Shown here piece by piece: positions 7,584-16,399 of a DNA stretch of 64,000 nt. The notes under the pieces were generated by a model, which worked only from the letters and a program-made list of their open reading frames with translations, was not told where the DNA came from and searched no databases. Numbering within the stretch: position 1 is the first letter of the stretch; each line of letters opens with the position of its first letter. The DNA lies in contig CANJII010000001.1 of NCBI GenBank assembly GCA_947474435.1, forward strand, positions 93,749 to 157,748, read 5' to 3'. The DNA is from Chitinophagaceae bacterium. GTDB lineage: Bacteria; Bacteroidota; Bacteroidia; Chitinophagales; UBA10324. The position numbers and the translations under genes are program-made.

Positions 7584-9122
7584 ATGAACGAGCAAAACGA
7601 CGAAGTAAGAATAGAGCGACCAAGAGTAATTGGAAAGCGTACAACAAAACTTGATTTATCAATTTTAGAATATGGTCGTGTGCAACCGCAAGCCCGTGAT
7701 TTGGAAGAAGCAGTGCTCGGTGCCATGATGCTGGAGAAAGATGCCGTAGCACTCGTAATTGATATCTTAAAACCTGAGAGTTTTTATGTAGAAGCACATC
7801 AGTTTATTTACAAAGCCATTTTCAGTTTGTTCAACCGCTCGCAGCCTGTAGATATTTTAACTGTAACGGAAGAGTTGCGAAAACAAGGTGATATTGAAAA
7901 AGTAGGAGGCGCTTTTTTTGTTGCTGAATTAACAAACCGGGTAGGAAGCGCTGCGAATGTTGAATATCATGCTCGTATTATCAGTCAGAAATATATTCAA
8001 CGCGAGTTAATAAAAATAAGCACAACCATTATTGGCGATGCTTATGAAGACACTACTGATGTACTGGAGTTGCTGGATAAAGCGGAGAAAAATATTTACG
8101 ACATCACCGATAAAAATCTCCGTCGGAATTTCAGTTCCATTTCTGAACTCGTTACAAAAAATATTAAGCAGGTTCAAAGTCTGCGCGATAATAAACTTGA
8201 TTTCAATGGTGTTCCATCCGGTTTTACTGAGTTGGATAGAATTACAGGTGGCTGGCAAAAAAGCGATTTAATCATTGTGGCCGCACGACCCGGTATGGGT
8301 AAAACTGCATTCGTGCTTTCTCTTGCACGCAATGCTGCGGTTGATTTTAAAAAACCTGTCGCATTTTTCTCCCTTGAAATGAGTGACCTGCAATTGACAT
8401 CGCGTTTGATTTCTGCTGAGACACAAATTCCTTCTGATAAATTGCGCAAAGGAAACTTAGAAGAATATGAATGGACACAACTGACTTCGAACATTGAGAA
8501 ACTTTCTGATGCGCCTATTTTTATTGATGATACTCCTGCCATAAATATTTTTGAGCTGCGTGCAAAATGCCGTCGCTTAAAAATGCAGCACGATATACAA
8601 CTCATTGTGATTGATTACCTGCAACTGATGAGTGGTGGCACGGGCGATAAATCGTTTAACCGCGAACAGGAAATAAGTACCATATCGCGCTCGCTGAAAA
8701 GTATTGCAAAGGAATTAAGTGTGCCGGTTATTGCACTTTCGCAATTGAGCCGTGCGGTGGAAACCCGCGGTGGCAGCAAGAAACCGCAACTGAGCGACCT
8801 GCGCGAATCGGGAGCCATTGAGCAGGATGCTGATATGGTTATGTTTATCTGGCGACCTGAATATTACAACATGAGTCAGGATGAAGCGGGGCAGCAATAC
8901 AATGGACTTGCAGAAATATTGGTGCAGAAACATCGTAACGGTGCGCTCGGCACTGTGCAACTGAAATTCATTGACCGCTTTGCCAAGTTCGAAGATTACA
9001 ATGTATCGCCGTTCTCTTCGGGTGTGGCGCGCGAAGGTTTTGCGCAGAACGATGAAGGCTCGGTGCAAATTATGAAATCGAAAAACTGGGATAACAAACC
9101 CGATGAAGGTTCTCCGTTTTAG
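7584..9122 (+). CDS. dnaB: Replicative DNA helicase DnaB
   Basis: The hexameric helicase that unwinds DNA at the replication fork. The N-terminal DnaB domain starts near residue 25 (QARDLEEAVLGAMMLEKDAV). The C-terminal RecA-like ATPase has Walker A ARPGMGKTAF, Walker B IVIDYLQLMSGG and the arginine-rich SQLSRAVETRGGSKKP ... SDLRESGAIEQDADMV. I start it at the ATG at 7584 (512 aa, MNEQNDEVRIERP), the usual length for Bacteroidota DnaB. The open frame extends to 7344, but that extension crosses leader hairpins and has no DnaB similarity. No intein is present. It is preceded by an unusually structured leader. Confidence 0.96.
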   Translation: MNEQNDEVRIERPRVIGKRTTKLDLSILEYGRVQPQARDLEEAVLGAMMLEKDAVALVIDILKPESFYVEAHQFIYKAIFSLFNRSQPVDILTVTEELRKQGDIEKVGGAFFVAELTNRVGSAANVEYHARIISQKYIQRELIKISTTIIGDAYEDTTDVLELLDKAEKNIYDITDKNLRRNFSSISELVTKNIKQVQSLRDNKLDFNGVPSGFTELDRITGGWQKSDLIIVAARPGMGKTAFVLSLARNAAVDFKKPVAFFSLEMSDLQLTSRLISAETQIPSDKLRKGNLEEYEWTQLTSNIEKLSDAPIFIDDTPAINIFELRAKCRRLKMQHDIQLIVIDYLQLMSGGTGDKSFNREQEISTISRSLKSIAKELSVPVIALSQLSRAVETRGGSKKPQLSDLRESGAIEQDADMVMFIWRPEYYNMSQDEAGQQYNGLAEILVQKHRNGALGTVQLKFIDRFAKFEDYNVSPFSSGVAREGFAQNDEGSVQIMKSKNWDNKPDEGSPF

Positions 9123-9170
9123 TTTTTTTATTTAGGGAAAAGATATACAGCCCACTCTGGTTTGTTGCTG

Positions 9171-9196
9171 CCCGTTTACAGAACGCGGGTTTTTTG
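9171..9196 (+). terminator. Probable intrinsic terminator of dnaB
   Basis: CCCGTT pairs with AACG plus CGGG with a small bulge, followed by six T, about 50 bases after the dnaB stop. The stem is short and imperfect. Confidence 0.4.
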
Positions 9197-9205
9197 TTAC
9201 TGCAT

Positions 9206-9222
9206 CTCCGCTTGCAGCGGAG
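9206..9222. repeat. REP-like palindrome (CTCCGC TTGCA GCGGAG)
   Basis: Six-base perfect arms flank a five-base loop. The core, GC arms around TTGC, resembles the hairpin at 15707-15721 (CCTGC TTGCG GCAGG). The two could belong to one dispersed intergenic palindrome family. Confidence 0.4.
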
Positions 9223-9743
9223 TAGGTTTTGCGTTATATCGTTTCAAGTATTTTATTCAAAGCATGGAAACATTTCGGTCCAAGTGTTGAGTTGGCTGTT
9301 TCAATTACTTCTCGTAGTAATTGCGAAAAAACTGTAATCATTTATTGAAGCAATCCTTCGCTGCTGTTCGTGACTGAATTATTCGTGTCTGGTTTGCTGG
9401 TGCTTCGCTGAAAGATTGCTTCGTCGAGTGAATACATTCTCCTACCATTGACATTTTCGTTTGTGATTTTTTCTACTAAGTTTTTTTTGCAAATATGATT
9501 TTCACGACTGAAAATTTCTTTAACTTATTGAGATAACCCAAAAGGGGTGACATGATTGTAAAAAAATACTTTGCATAAAATTAAAACCCACTTTGGCGGG
9601 GGTGACAGCACTTCATCAAACAGATTACTTTTATTTTTTTCACCTGTTGTATAACCCATTCTGGGTTCTGTGTTTGTTGCGATGTAGTTTTAACAATCAT
9701 ATCATCCCATCGGGATTTTTTATTTTTTGCATTCTAAGATTTT

Positions 9744-11459
9744 ATGTTTCGAAGATATTTTATTTGGAAGATTTTTGTTTTGGTTAATTTGTGGTTGATA
9801 AAAATTTCGATTCGCGAAAATAAAATTTCAGAATGTGATTTTGTTAATACATTTCATAAGTATCAACCATTGAAAAATAAAACACCTGTTATCTACTGGG
9901 TTGTATCAGGGGTAATTACAGGTTTATTTGTTTACATCCGTTTGCGTTTATTATCTCTTCCGCTTGAAAGTGATGAGGGAGAATATGCTTATGCAGGTCA
10001 GCTAATTTTAAAAGGCATACCTCCTTACAAAGAAATTTACAGCATGAAATTTCCGGGAGTTTATTATTTCTATTCCTTTTTTCTTATTCTGTTTGGTGAT
10101 AGTTCTAATGCAATCCGTATTGGAAGTTTAATTGTGAATTTATGCAGTGCTTTTTTTATTTTGAAAATTGGTGAACTGTTACACAATCGCATTACAGGAA
10201 TATTTGCTGCTATCGGATTTATTGCATTATCAGCTGCACCGCGGTTTCATGGTTTGATGGCTAACACTGAGCATTTTGTTAACCTGTTTGTAATTGCAGC
10301 AGCGTTTTGTTTTTTGCTTTGGCTAAAAAAAAGAAAAACTATTTTATTGTTTCTGTCAGGAGTTTTATCAGGCTTCGCATGCATTATGAAGCAGCATGGT
10401 GCATATTTTTTGTTGGTTATTATAGTTGCATTAATAATTGAACAAATAACTAACCGGCAATTAATATTCAAATCAATAAAAAAACACCTTCTTGTTTTAT
10501 CAGGATTTACACTGATCATTCTCAGTTTGTTTTTTTTAGTTTGGGTAAACGGGACTTATCAAAAGTTTATATTCTTTACTATTGAATATGGTCGGAGCTA
10601 TATTTCTTATAAAACATTTGGTGAGGAATTTTTCAATTTCTTTTTCTTTTTGGCGGGTCGAATTGTAAATAATCACATCATGTGGCTTTTAATTATTTGC
10701 GGTGTGTTTTCTTCTTTCAAAACGATGGGAAGAAATATTTCGTTATTGATTCATTGCTGGTTTATGATATCAATAGCTGCAATCTTTCCCGGATATTATT
10801 TCCGACCACATTACTATTTGTTGATGATTCCGGTTGCAGCAATTTATTTCGGAATTTTTTTTAATTCACTTTTTGAATGGAGCAATCAAAGTAAGAATCT
10901 TAAAAGGCACATTGCTCCCATACTTTTTTCAGCCTGTTTACTTTACTATCTGATTGGAGAAAGGCAAGTGTTTTTCAGCTTAAATCCAAACGATGCAGCT
11001 GCAAACATGTATTTTGGAAATCATATTTTCAGTGAAGCTGTTACAATTGGCAATTACATTAACAAACATTCCAAACCAACTGATAAAATATTAGTAGTTG
11101 GTTCAGAACCTGAAATTTATTTTTATGCTCAACGGAAATCCTCAACAGGATATATCTATGATTTTCCTCTTGTTGAAAATCATCCTTTGAAGGATTCCAT
11201 GGTTAATGAATTCAGGAATGAGATTTTACAACATTTCCCAACATTTGTTATTAATACCAAAAGCCATTGGTATGATGAATGGTTTCATGGCTGGGTTTTG
11301 AATAATGTGCTTAATGTAAATTCAGAATATGATTTAAAAGGTTTTTGCATTCGGAACGAAACAGGAGACGGAATTTTTTTATGGATTAATAATGATAGCA
11401 ACTTTGCGAAGGATAAAATTTTATGGGAGATTTATAAAAAGAAAGAAATTAAAATATAA
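9744..11459 (+). CDS. Polytopic membrane glycosyltransferase, GT39/ArnT-like
   Basis: A 571-aa protein with about ten or more membrane helices. The first external loop carries the acidic motif ESDEGEYAYAGQLILKG followed by PPY and MKFPGVYYFYS. This is typical of GT39/GT83-type transferases, which use polyprenyl-phosphate sugars on the periplasmic face. A soluble C-terminal part begins near residue 440 (IGNYINKHSKPTDKILVVGSEPEIYFYAQRKS). The start at 9744 is the only upstream ATG that keeps the first helix; its basic, wordy N-terminus is uncertain. The gene looks more AT-rich than its neighbours and stands alone after a long repeat-rich spacer, which could reflect acquisition. Donor and acceptor are unknown. 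Confidence 0.75.
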   Translation: MFRRYFIWKIFVLVNLWLIKISIRENKISECDFVNTFHKYQPLKNKTPVIYWVVSGVITGLFVYIRLRLLSLPLESDEGEYAYAGQLILKGIPPYKEIYSMKFPGVYYFYSFFLILFGDSSNAIRIGSLIVNLCSAFFILKIGELLHNRITGIFAAIGFIALSAAPRFHGLMANTEHFVNLFVIAAAFCFLLWLKKRKTILLFLSGVLSGFACIMKQHGAYFLLVIIVALIIEQITNRQLIFKSIKKHLLVLSGFTLIILSLFFLVWVNGTYQKFIFFTIEYGRSYISYKTFGEEFFNFFFFLAGRIVNNHIMWLLIICGVFSSFKTMGRNISLLIHCWFMISIAAIFPGYYFRPHYYLLMIPVAAIYFGIFFNSLFEWSNQSKNLKRHIAPILFSACLLYYLIGERQVFFSLNPNDAAANMYFGNHIFSEAVTIGNYINKHSKPTDKILVVGSEPEIYFYAQRKSSTGYIYDFPLVENHPLKDSMVNEFRNEILQHFPTFVINTKSHWYDEWFHGWVLNNVLNVNSEYDLKGFCIRNETGDGIFLWINNDSNFAKDKILWEIYKKKEIKI

Positions 11460-11494
11460 AATCAAATTCCATTTGATTACAACATGAAACTATT

Positions 11495-12589
11495 TTATTT
11501 CGGCGCCAACCGCAGCAGCACCAATGCAATGAGCAGGTACAATATATTCGGTATCCACACTGCTACCACTGCCGGCAAATTTCCGTTGATAGAAAAAGTG
11601 GAGGAGAACTGCAGAAATAAAATGTAAGAAAAACTGAGTGCAATGCCCAGCCCTATGTGCATGCCCGTGCCGCCGCGGGTTTTGCGCGAAGAGAGCGCCA
11701 CCGCAATGAGTGTGAGTATGAGTATTGCAAACGGAAAGGCGGTGCGCCGGTATTTTTCCACTTCAAACGAGGGCACATTCTGCGAGCCTTTTAACCGCTC
11801 ATCGGCAATTACATCGTTCAGTTCTTTTGCATTGAGTGTGGTGGCTTCGTCCACCTTGCGCGCAAAATCTTTCGGCGAAAAATTATAAGTCACCAGTGTG
11901 TCTTTGCCGTGATTGAGGCTCTCACTCATTCTACCATTTCGTCGTTCGGTGTAGTTAATAATTTTCCATTTTTTAGTTGGATAATTCCAAATGACACGGT
12001 CACTCTTTAGTTTGTACACCAGATTATCACCTGTAAATTTTTCAACCGCAAAGCGGTAACCGGTGCTATCGCTGTAATTATAATTCTGCAGATACATGTA
12101 CAACCCTTTTTCAATCTGCATGTGAATGTTTGATTTGTCTACACTCCACGAGGTATTGATGTAAGTGCTTTCGAAACCCACACGCGTTTTATTTGCCTGC
12201 GGTACTATCCAGTGGTTTGCATAAATATTCAGCAACATGATAATTGAAGCAGCAATAAAAAACGGAACGAGCATGCGGCGAAAAGTCATTCCTGCATTGA
12301 GTATGGCCACTATCTCGGAGTTGGCTGCCATTCGCGATGTAAAAAATATGACCGACACAAAAAGAAACAGTGGTGTAAAAGTGACTGCGAAAAAAGGAAT
12401 GAAACTCAGGTAGTAAGTAAAAACAATTTCGATAAAAGGAACATGGCCGTCAATAAAATCATCTAACTTTTCGGTAATATCGAAAACAATGGCAATGACA
12501 ATGAATAAAATAAGGGCAAAGAAAAAAGTAGTCAGAAATTTTCTGATGATGTATCGGTCAATGGTTGTAAATCCGGGAATATTTTTCAC
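11495..12589 (-). CDS. lptG: LptF/LptG family permease (LPS export)
   Basis: An inner-membrane component of the ABC transporter that extracts lipopolysaccharide and passes it to the Lpt bridge. The 364-aa protein has the family layout: two or three N-terminal helices (IIRKFLTTFFFALILFIVIAIVF ...), a periplasmic jellyroll-like domain (about 130-270), and three C-terminal helices (FPFAILILTLIAVALSSRKTRGG ... IGLGIALSFSYILF). The start is GTG at 12589, overlapping the tgt stop by 4 nt (GTGA), so the two genes are translationally coupled. Whether it acts as LptF or LptG is not decided by the sequence alone; Bacteroidota often keep the two genes apart. Confidence 0.85.
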   Translation of the reverse strand: MKNIPGFTTIDRYIIRKFLTTFFFALILFIVIAIVFDITEKLDDFIDGHVPFIEIVFTYYLSFIPFFAVTFTPLFLFVSVIFFTSRMAANSEIVAILNAGMTFRRMLVPFFIAASIIMLLNIYANHWIVPQANKTRVGFESTYINTSWSVDKSNIHMQIEKGLYMYLQNYNYSDSTGYRFAVEKFTGDNLVYKLKSDRVIWNYPTKKWKIINYTERRNGRMSESLNHGKDTLVTYNFSPKDFARKVDEATTLNAKELNDVIADERLKGSQNVPSFEVEKYRRTAFPFAILILTLIAVALSSRKTRGGTGMHIGLGIALSFSYILFLQFSSTFSINGNLPAVVAVWIPNILYLLIALVLLRLAPK

Positions 12590-13716
12590 AATCTGTTTGA
12601 TACCTGCTTAACCATTTTGTTTTTCCATTTCAGAAAAGTGCCTGCAATAATCTGTTGCCGTGCTTCTTTCGCCAGCCAAAGATAAAAACTCAAGTTGTGT
12701 ATGCTTGCAATTTGCAACGCGAGAATTTCCTGCGAAATAAACAAGTGACGCAAGTATGCTTTCGAATAAAAATTGCTCACGCCGTTATCCAGTTCATCAT
12801 CAATGAGCGAAAAATCTTTCTGCCATTTTTTATTTTTCATGTTGATGATTCCTTGCGAAGTAAACAACATTCCATTGCGGCCATTTCGTGTCGGCATCAC
12901 ACAATCAAACATATCAATGCCCAACGCAATACACTCTAAAATATTTGCCGGAGTTCCAACACCCATTAAGTAACGCGGTTTTTCTTTCGGCAGAAAACTG
13001 CAAACCCATTCAGTCATTTCGTACATGACTTCAGCAGGTTCACCAACCGATAAACCGCCAATAGCGTTTCCATCGCAATTGTAACTACTCACTGTTTCTG
13101 CACTTTGTTTCCGCAAATCTTTATACACGCTTCCCTGCACAATTGGAAAAAGTGTTTGCTTGAAATCGTACAATGGTTTGGTTGTTTTCAAATGGTCAAT
13201 GCATCGCTTCAACCAACGATGTGTTAACTCCATTGATTTTTTTGCAGGAATGTATTCACATGGATAGGGAGTGCATTCGTCAAATACCATTATGATATCA
13301 CTGCCGAGTGTGCGTTGAATGTCCATCACATTTTCAGGAGTGAATAAATGTTTGGAGCCATCAATGTGCGAATTAAAAAGCACTCCCTCTTCCTTCATCT
13401 TTCTGTTTCCTGATAACGAAAAAACCTGGTAGCCACCACTGTCGGTCAGTATCGGTTTATCCCAACCAATAAATTTATGCAACCCTCCTGCTTCGCGAAT
13501 AACATCCAACCCGGGACGAAGAAATAAATGATAAGTATTGCCAAGAATTATTTGCGCCTTGATATTTTTTTTCAGTTCGTATTGATGTACTGCTTTCACG
13601 CTTCCAACGGTTCCAACAGGCATGAAGATGGGAGTTTCAATTTTTCCGTGAGCGGTTTTAATAATTCCTGCTCTTGCGTTGGAATGTTTATCGGCAGTAA
13701 CAACTTTAAATTTCAT
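12586..13716 (-). CDS. tgt: tRNA-guanine transglycosylase (queuosine synthesis) lacking the zinc cysteines
   Basis: It exchanges guanine-34 of GUN-anticodon tRNAs for the queuosine precursor preQ1. The 376-aa protein is full length. It has the substrate-binding DSGGYQVFSL, GGLSVGEPAEVM and YLMGVGTPANILE, and the nucleophile region GIDMFDCVMPTRNGRNG. In most bacterial enzymes a CxCxxC cluster plus a later His binds zinc. Here the corresponding stretch (about residues 307-316, DELDNGVSNF before YSKAYLRH) has no cysteine, though the later His (IHNL) is kept. I believe related Bacteroidota enzymes share this loss, so function is probably retained. It is co-transcribed with lptG. Confidence 0.93.
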   Translation of the reverse strand: MKFKVVTADKHSNARAGIIKTAHGKIETPIFMPVGTVGSVKAVHQYELKKNIKAQIILGNTYHLFLRPGLDVIREAGGLHKFIGWDKPILTDSGGYQVFSLSGNRKMKEEGVLFNSHIDGSKHLFTPENVMDIQRTLGSDIIMVFDECTPYPCEYIPAKKSMELTHRWLKRCIDHLKTTKPLYDFKQTLFPIVQGSVYKDLRKQSAETVSSYNCDGNAIGGLSVGEPAEVMYEMTEWVCSFLPKEKPRYLMGVGTPANILECIALGIDMFDCVMPTRNGRNGMLFTSQGIINMKNKKWQKDFSLIDDELDNGVSNFYSKAYLRHLFISQEILALQIASIHNLSFYLWLAKEARQQIIAGTFLKWKNKMVKQVSNRL

Positions 13717-13856
13717 GTGGATAATGCGGCAGAAAATGAATGCAAGTCAAATCTAATTTGCGCGCCAAACCTAAATGAATTTACCAATAGAAATGAATTG
13801 AAAAAAATTCTCCGGTGAATTAATAATTTTTTCAAAATAAGACCAAAGCGAAATAA

Positions 13857-14969
13857 ATGTTGTTGCTGAATGTGATTCTTTATGTGTTTTATGCTGCTGC
13901 AGCCATTCAGATTTTTTATTACTTGTTTTTTTTCATTCGCGTTGCTTTCTACAAAAACAAAACAGCAAGATCATTCCCACTCACACCAGTTTCAGTTATT
14001 ATTTGCGCAAAAGATGAAGAGCATAACCTGCGCAATAATTTACAATCCATTTTAGAACAGGATTATCCAGACTTCGAGGTGATAGTGGTGAACGATAATT
14101 CATCAGATGAAAGCATGAATGTGTTGTTCGATTTTTCTTACAAATATCCGAATCTTGTTTTCAGAAATCTGCATCAGGAATCGCGCGTTCTGATGGGAAA
14201 AAAATACGCCCTCACTATTGGATTGAAAGCCGCGAAGAATGATATAGTTGTTGTCACCGATGCTGATTGTGTTCCTGCATCGAAACACTGGTTGCGTGAA
14301 ATGCGATTGAAGTTTGAAGAGAACAAAGAAATTGTTTTGGGTTATGCGCCTTATAAAAAACTACCCGGATTTTTAAACAAGTGCATTCGCTATGAAACTT
14401 TTTGGGCGGCTTTGCACTACCTGTCTTTCGCAATGGCAAAAACTCCTTACATGGGTGTAGGTAGGAACATGGCTTACAAACGAAAATTATTTTTCAATCA
14501 GAATGTATTTGTAAAAAATCCGGAACTTCTAAGCGGCGATGATGATTTATTCATTAATGAAATTGCCACATCACGCAACACAAAAGTGCAACTCACACCC
14601 GAAAGTTTTATTCTCAGTTCTCCGAAAATTACATGGGACGAATGGATATATCAGAAGAAACGACACATCAGCACCGGCATGCATTATAAATTCAAGCACC
14701 AGTTTTTATTGGGAATGCAAACACTTTCACTGGTCATTTTTTATTTATCGTTTATACTTTTAGTTTTATACAGCAATAAACAAATTGAAATACTTGGTAT
14801 TTTTGGAATCCGTTACTTCATCATGGCATTTGTTTTCATTCCTTCGATGCGCCGTCTGAAAGAACTCGATTTGTTTTTCTGGTTCCCTGTAATGGATTTA
14901 CTTTTGCCTTTGTATTATTACATAATGACTCCCTCGCTTTTAAACCCAAACACCCGAACATGGAAGTAA
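13857..14969 (+). CDS. Membrane-anchored family 2 glycosyltransferase
   Basis: A processive-type GT2 enzyme of 370 aa. An N-terminal helix (about 3-27) is followed by the GT-A domain: VSVIICAKDEEHNLRNNLQS, EVIVVNDNSSDES, the metal-binding VVTDADC, and the acceptor/catalytic SGDDDLFINEIA with a later QKKRHISTG in place of the QxxRW motif. Two to three helices close the protein (LGMQTLSLVIFYLSFILLVLY and others). It probably builds a surface polysaccharide or glycolipid; the sugar is unknown. Its stop overlaps the start of the following ECF sigma gene by 10 nt, so the pair is one transcription unit. Confidence 0.85.
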   Translation: MLLLNVILYVFYAAAAIQIFYYLFFFIRVAFYKNKTARSFPLTPVSVIICAKDEEHNLRNNLQSILEQDYPDFEVIVVNDNSSDESMNVLFDFSYKYPNLVFRNLHQESRVLMGKKYALTIGLKAAKNDIVVVTDADCVPASKHWLREMRLKFEENKEIVLGYAPYKKLPGFLNKCIRYETFWAALHYLSFAMAKTPYMGVGRNMAYKRKLFFNQNVFVKNPELLSGDDDLFINEIATSRNTKVQLTPESFILSSPKITWDEWIYQKKRHISTGMHYKFKHQFLLGMQTLSLVIFYLSFILLVLYSNKQIEILGIFGIRYFIMAFVFIPSMRRLKELDLFFWFPVMDLLLPLYYYIMTPSLLNPNTRTWK

Positions 14970-15631
14970 AAGAAAATTTTCAGGAAGAAGAATCAGGACC
15001 TAAAAAGCCCAGTGTTTTTTCCGCTACGGGTAACCCCAATTTTTCTATTCGCGCCAAAGAAGATTATGATTTAGTTAAGTTGTGTATCGAGATAAAAGAT
15101 CAATCAGCTTACGCTAAATTGTTATCGCGTTATCGCGATAGTATTTATTTCATGGTATTAAAAATGGTGCATGACCCTGATGATGCTGATGATTTAACCA
15201 TTGAGGCATTTGGAAAAGCATTCCATAATCTTGATAAATACAGTCCTGATTTTGCATTCAGCACCTGGCTATATAAAATCGCACTGAATAATTCAATTGA
15301 CTGGATTCGTAAAAGAAAACTGGAAACTCTTTCAATTGATGAACAGGTGGAAAGCGAAAGCGGAGATAGTTATTCCATTGAAATAAAAAGTCATTCACTT
15401 GACCCTGAAGAAAAATACATTAAAGAACAACGGGCAAGATTAATGCGCGAACTCATTGACAAATTGAATCCGAAATACCGTATGCTGATTGAAATGCGAT
15501 TCTTCGATGAACTTTCATATGAAGAAATAGCAGAGAAAACCAATTTGCCATTGGGAACCGTGAAAGCACAATTGTTCAGAGCGAAAGATTTATTGTATCA
15601 GGTATTAGCACCGAAAAAAGGAAGGTATTAG
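14960..15631 (+). CDS. ECF-type RNA polymerase sigma factor
   Basis: A 223-aa sigma-70 family protein. After an N-terminal extension of about 35 residues, region 2 reads YAKLLSRYRDSIYFMVLKMV, DADDLTIEAFGKAF and STWLYKIALNNSIDWIRKRK. Region 4 reads LNPKYRMLIEMRFFDELSYE followed by EIAEKTNLPLGTVKAQLFRA. There is no anti-sigma gene next to it. It overlaps the GT2 gene by 10 nt and its stop is followed at once by a heptamer array. The sigma-region spacing suggests a SigW/RpoE-like ECF factor; its regulon is unknown. Confidence 0.9.
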   Translation: MEVKENFQEEESGPKKPSVFSATGNPNFSIRAKEDYDLVKLCIEIKDQSAYAKLLSRYRDSIYFMVLKMVHDPDDADDLTIEAFGKAFHNLDKYSPDFAFSTWLYKIALNNSIDWIRKRKLETLSIDEQVESESGDSYSIEIKSHSLDPEEKYIKEQRARLMRELIDKLNPKYRMLIEMRFFDELSYEEIAEKTNLPLGTVKAQLFRAKDLLYQVLAPKKGRY

Positions 15632-15632
15632 T

Positions 15633-15667
15633 CAGTTAACAGTAGGCAGTAAACAGTATGCAGTCAG
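15633..15667. repeat. Heptanucleotide array, unit CAGTNNN, five copies
   Basis: Five consecutive 7-nt units start with CAGT (suffixes TAA, AGG, AAA, ATG, CAG). The array begins two bases after the stop of the ECF sigma gene. It is one of several arrays in the window that share a 7-nt period but use different words. Confidence 0.6.
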
Positions 15668-15693
15668 CTACGAAAAAAAATTTCCTTGCAAAT

Positions 15694-15728
15694 AAACTTA
15701 TGAATCCCTGCTTGCGGCAGGCAAGTTT
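15694..15728. repeat. Nested inverted repeat, REP-like or terminator
   Basis: Outer arms AAACTT/AAGTTT (15694-15699, 15723-15728) enclose CCTGC/GCAGG (15707-15711, 15717-15721). A T-rich stretch follows soon after. It may terminate the GT2-sigma transcript. Its core resembles the palindrome at 9206-9222. Confidence 0.4.
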
Positions 15729-15763
15729 GTCGATATTTTTTTTTATTAATAATCTTTGAAACT

Positions 15764-16399
15764 TTGGCTGACTCTTCGATTGAAATTATTAAAAAATATT
15801 TTCCTGAACTCACTTCAAAACAAGTTTCTCAGTTCGAACAACTGCAACCGCTTTATGCTTTATGGAATGAACGCATCAATGTTATTTCAAGAAAAGATTT
15901 CGAACACTTTTATGAGCGACATGTTTTGCATTCATTGAGTATCGCCAAATTAATTTCATTTGCACCTCAATCGGAAATACTTGACTTCGGAACCGGTGGC
16001 GGATTTCCAGGAATACCACTTGCCATCTTTTTTCCTGAAGTAAATTTTCATTTAGTGGATAGCATCGGAAAAAAAATTCAAGTGGTGAATGAAGTGTTGA
16101 AAGAATTGAATTTAGAAAATGTGTTTGCTGAAAAAGCAAGAGTGGAAGAAATGAAAACAGAATACGATTTTATTACCTGCAGAGGTGTTGCAGAAATTCC
16201 ACGATTGATATCATGGACCAAAAATTTATTGAAAAGAGAAAATAATAATTCGCTAAAAAATGGCTGGTTACTTTTGAAAGGAGGTGATTTAAAAGAGGAA
16301 TTAAAATTCAATAATATCTTTTATCAGTTCTATTCCATTTCTGATTTTTTTGAAGAAGAATATTTTATAGAAAAGAAAATTGTATACCTGAGAAAATAA
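15764..16399 (+). CDS. rsmG: 16S rRNA (guanine-527-N7)-methyltransferase RsmG
   Basis: It methylates G527 of 16S rRNA using S-adenosylmethionine. The 211-aa protein shows the SAM-binding core ILDFGTGGGFPGIPLAIFFP, the acidic strand HLVDSIGKKIQVVNEV and the catalytic-site CRGVAEIPRLI, in the family order and length. No in-frame ATG fits the N-terminus, so I use the TTG at 15764 (MADSSIEIIKKYF). The preceding spacer contains the heptamer array and hairpin, so it is probably transcribed separately from the sigma gene. Confidence 0.93.
   Translation: MADSSIEIIKKYFPELTSKQVSQFEQLQPLYALWNERINVISRKDFEHFYERHVLHSLSIAKLISFAPQSEILDFGTGGGFPGIPLAIFFPEVNFHLVDSIGKKIQVVNEVLKELNLENVFAEKARVEEMKTEYDFITCRGVAEIPRLISWTKNLLKRENNNSLKNGWLLLKGGDLKEELKFNNIFYQFYSISDFFEEEYFIEKKIVYLRK

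Larger units (their letters stand above)
9123..9743. other. 620-nt repeat- and hairpin-rich spacer without a convincing gene
   Basis: It holds a probable dnaB terminator (9171-9196) and a palindrome CTCCGC/GCGGAG (9206-9222). An inverted repeat AATTACT/AGTAATT lies at 9303-9322, and AACCCA/TGGGTT at 9653-9667. Two stretches share GGGGTGACA (near 9544 and 9592). Short frames exist on both strands but none shows domain-like sequence. It may be decayed gene remains or accumulated intergenic repeats. Confidence 0.5.

Noticed and set aside
9593..9787. 64-aa plus-strand frame in the spacer before the glycosyltransferase
   Set aside because: It is Phe/Cys-rich, starts in a hairpin-rich region and overlaps the GT39 start. 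No recognisable feature.
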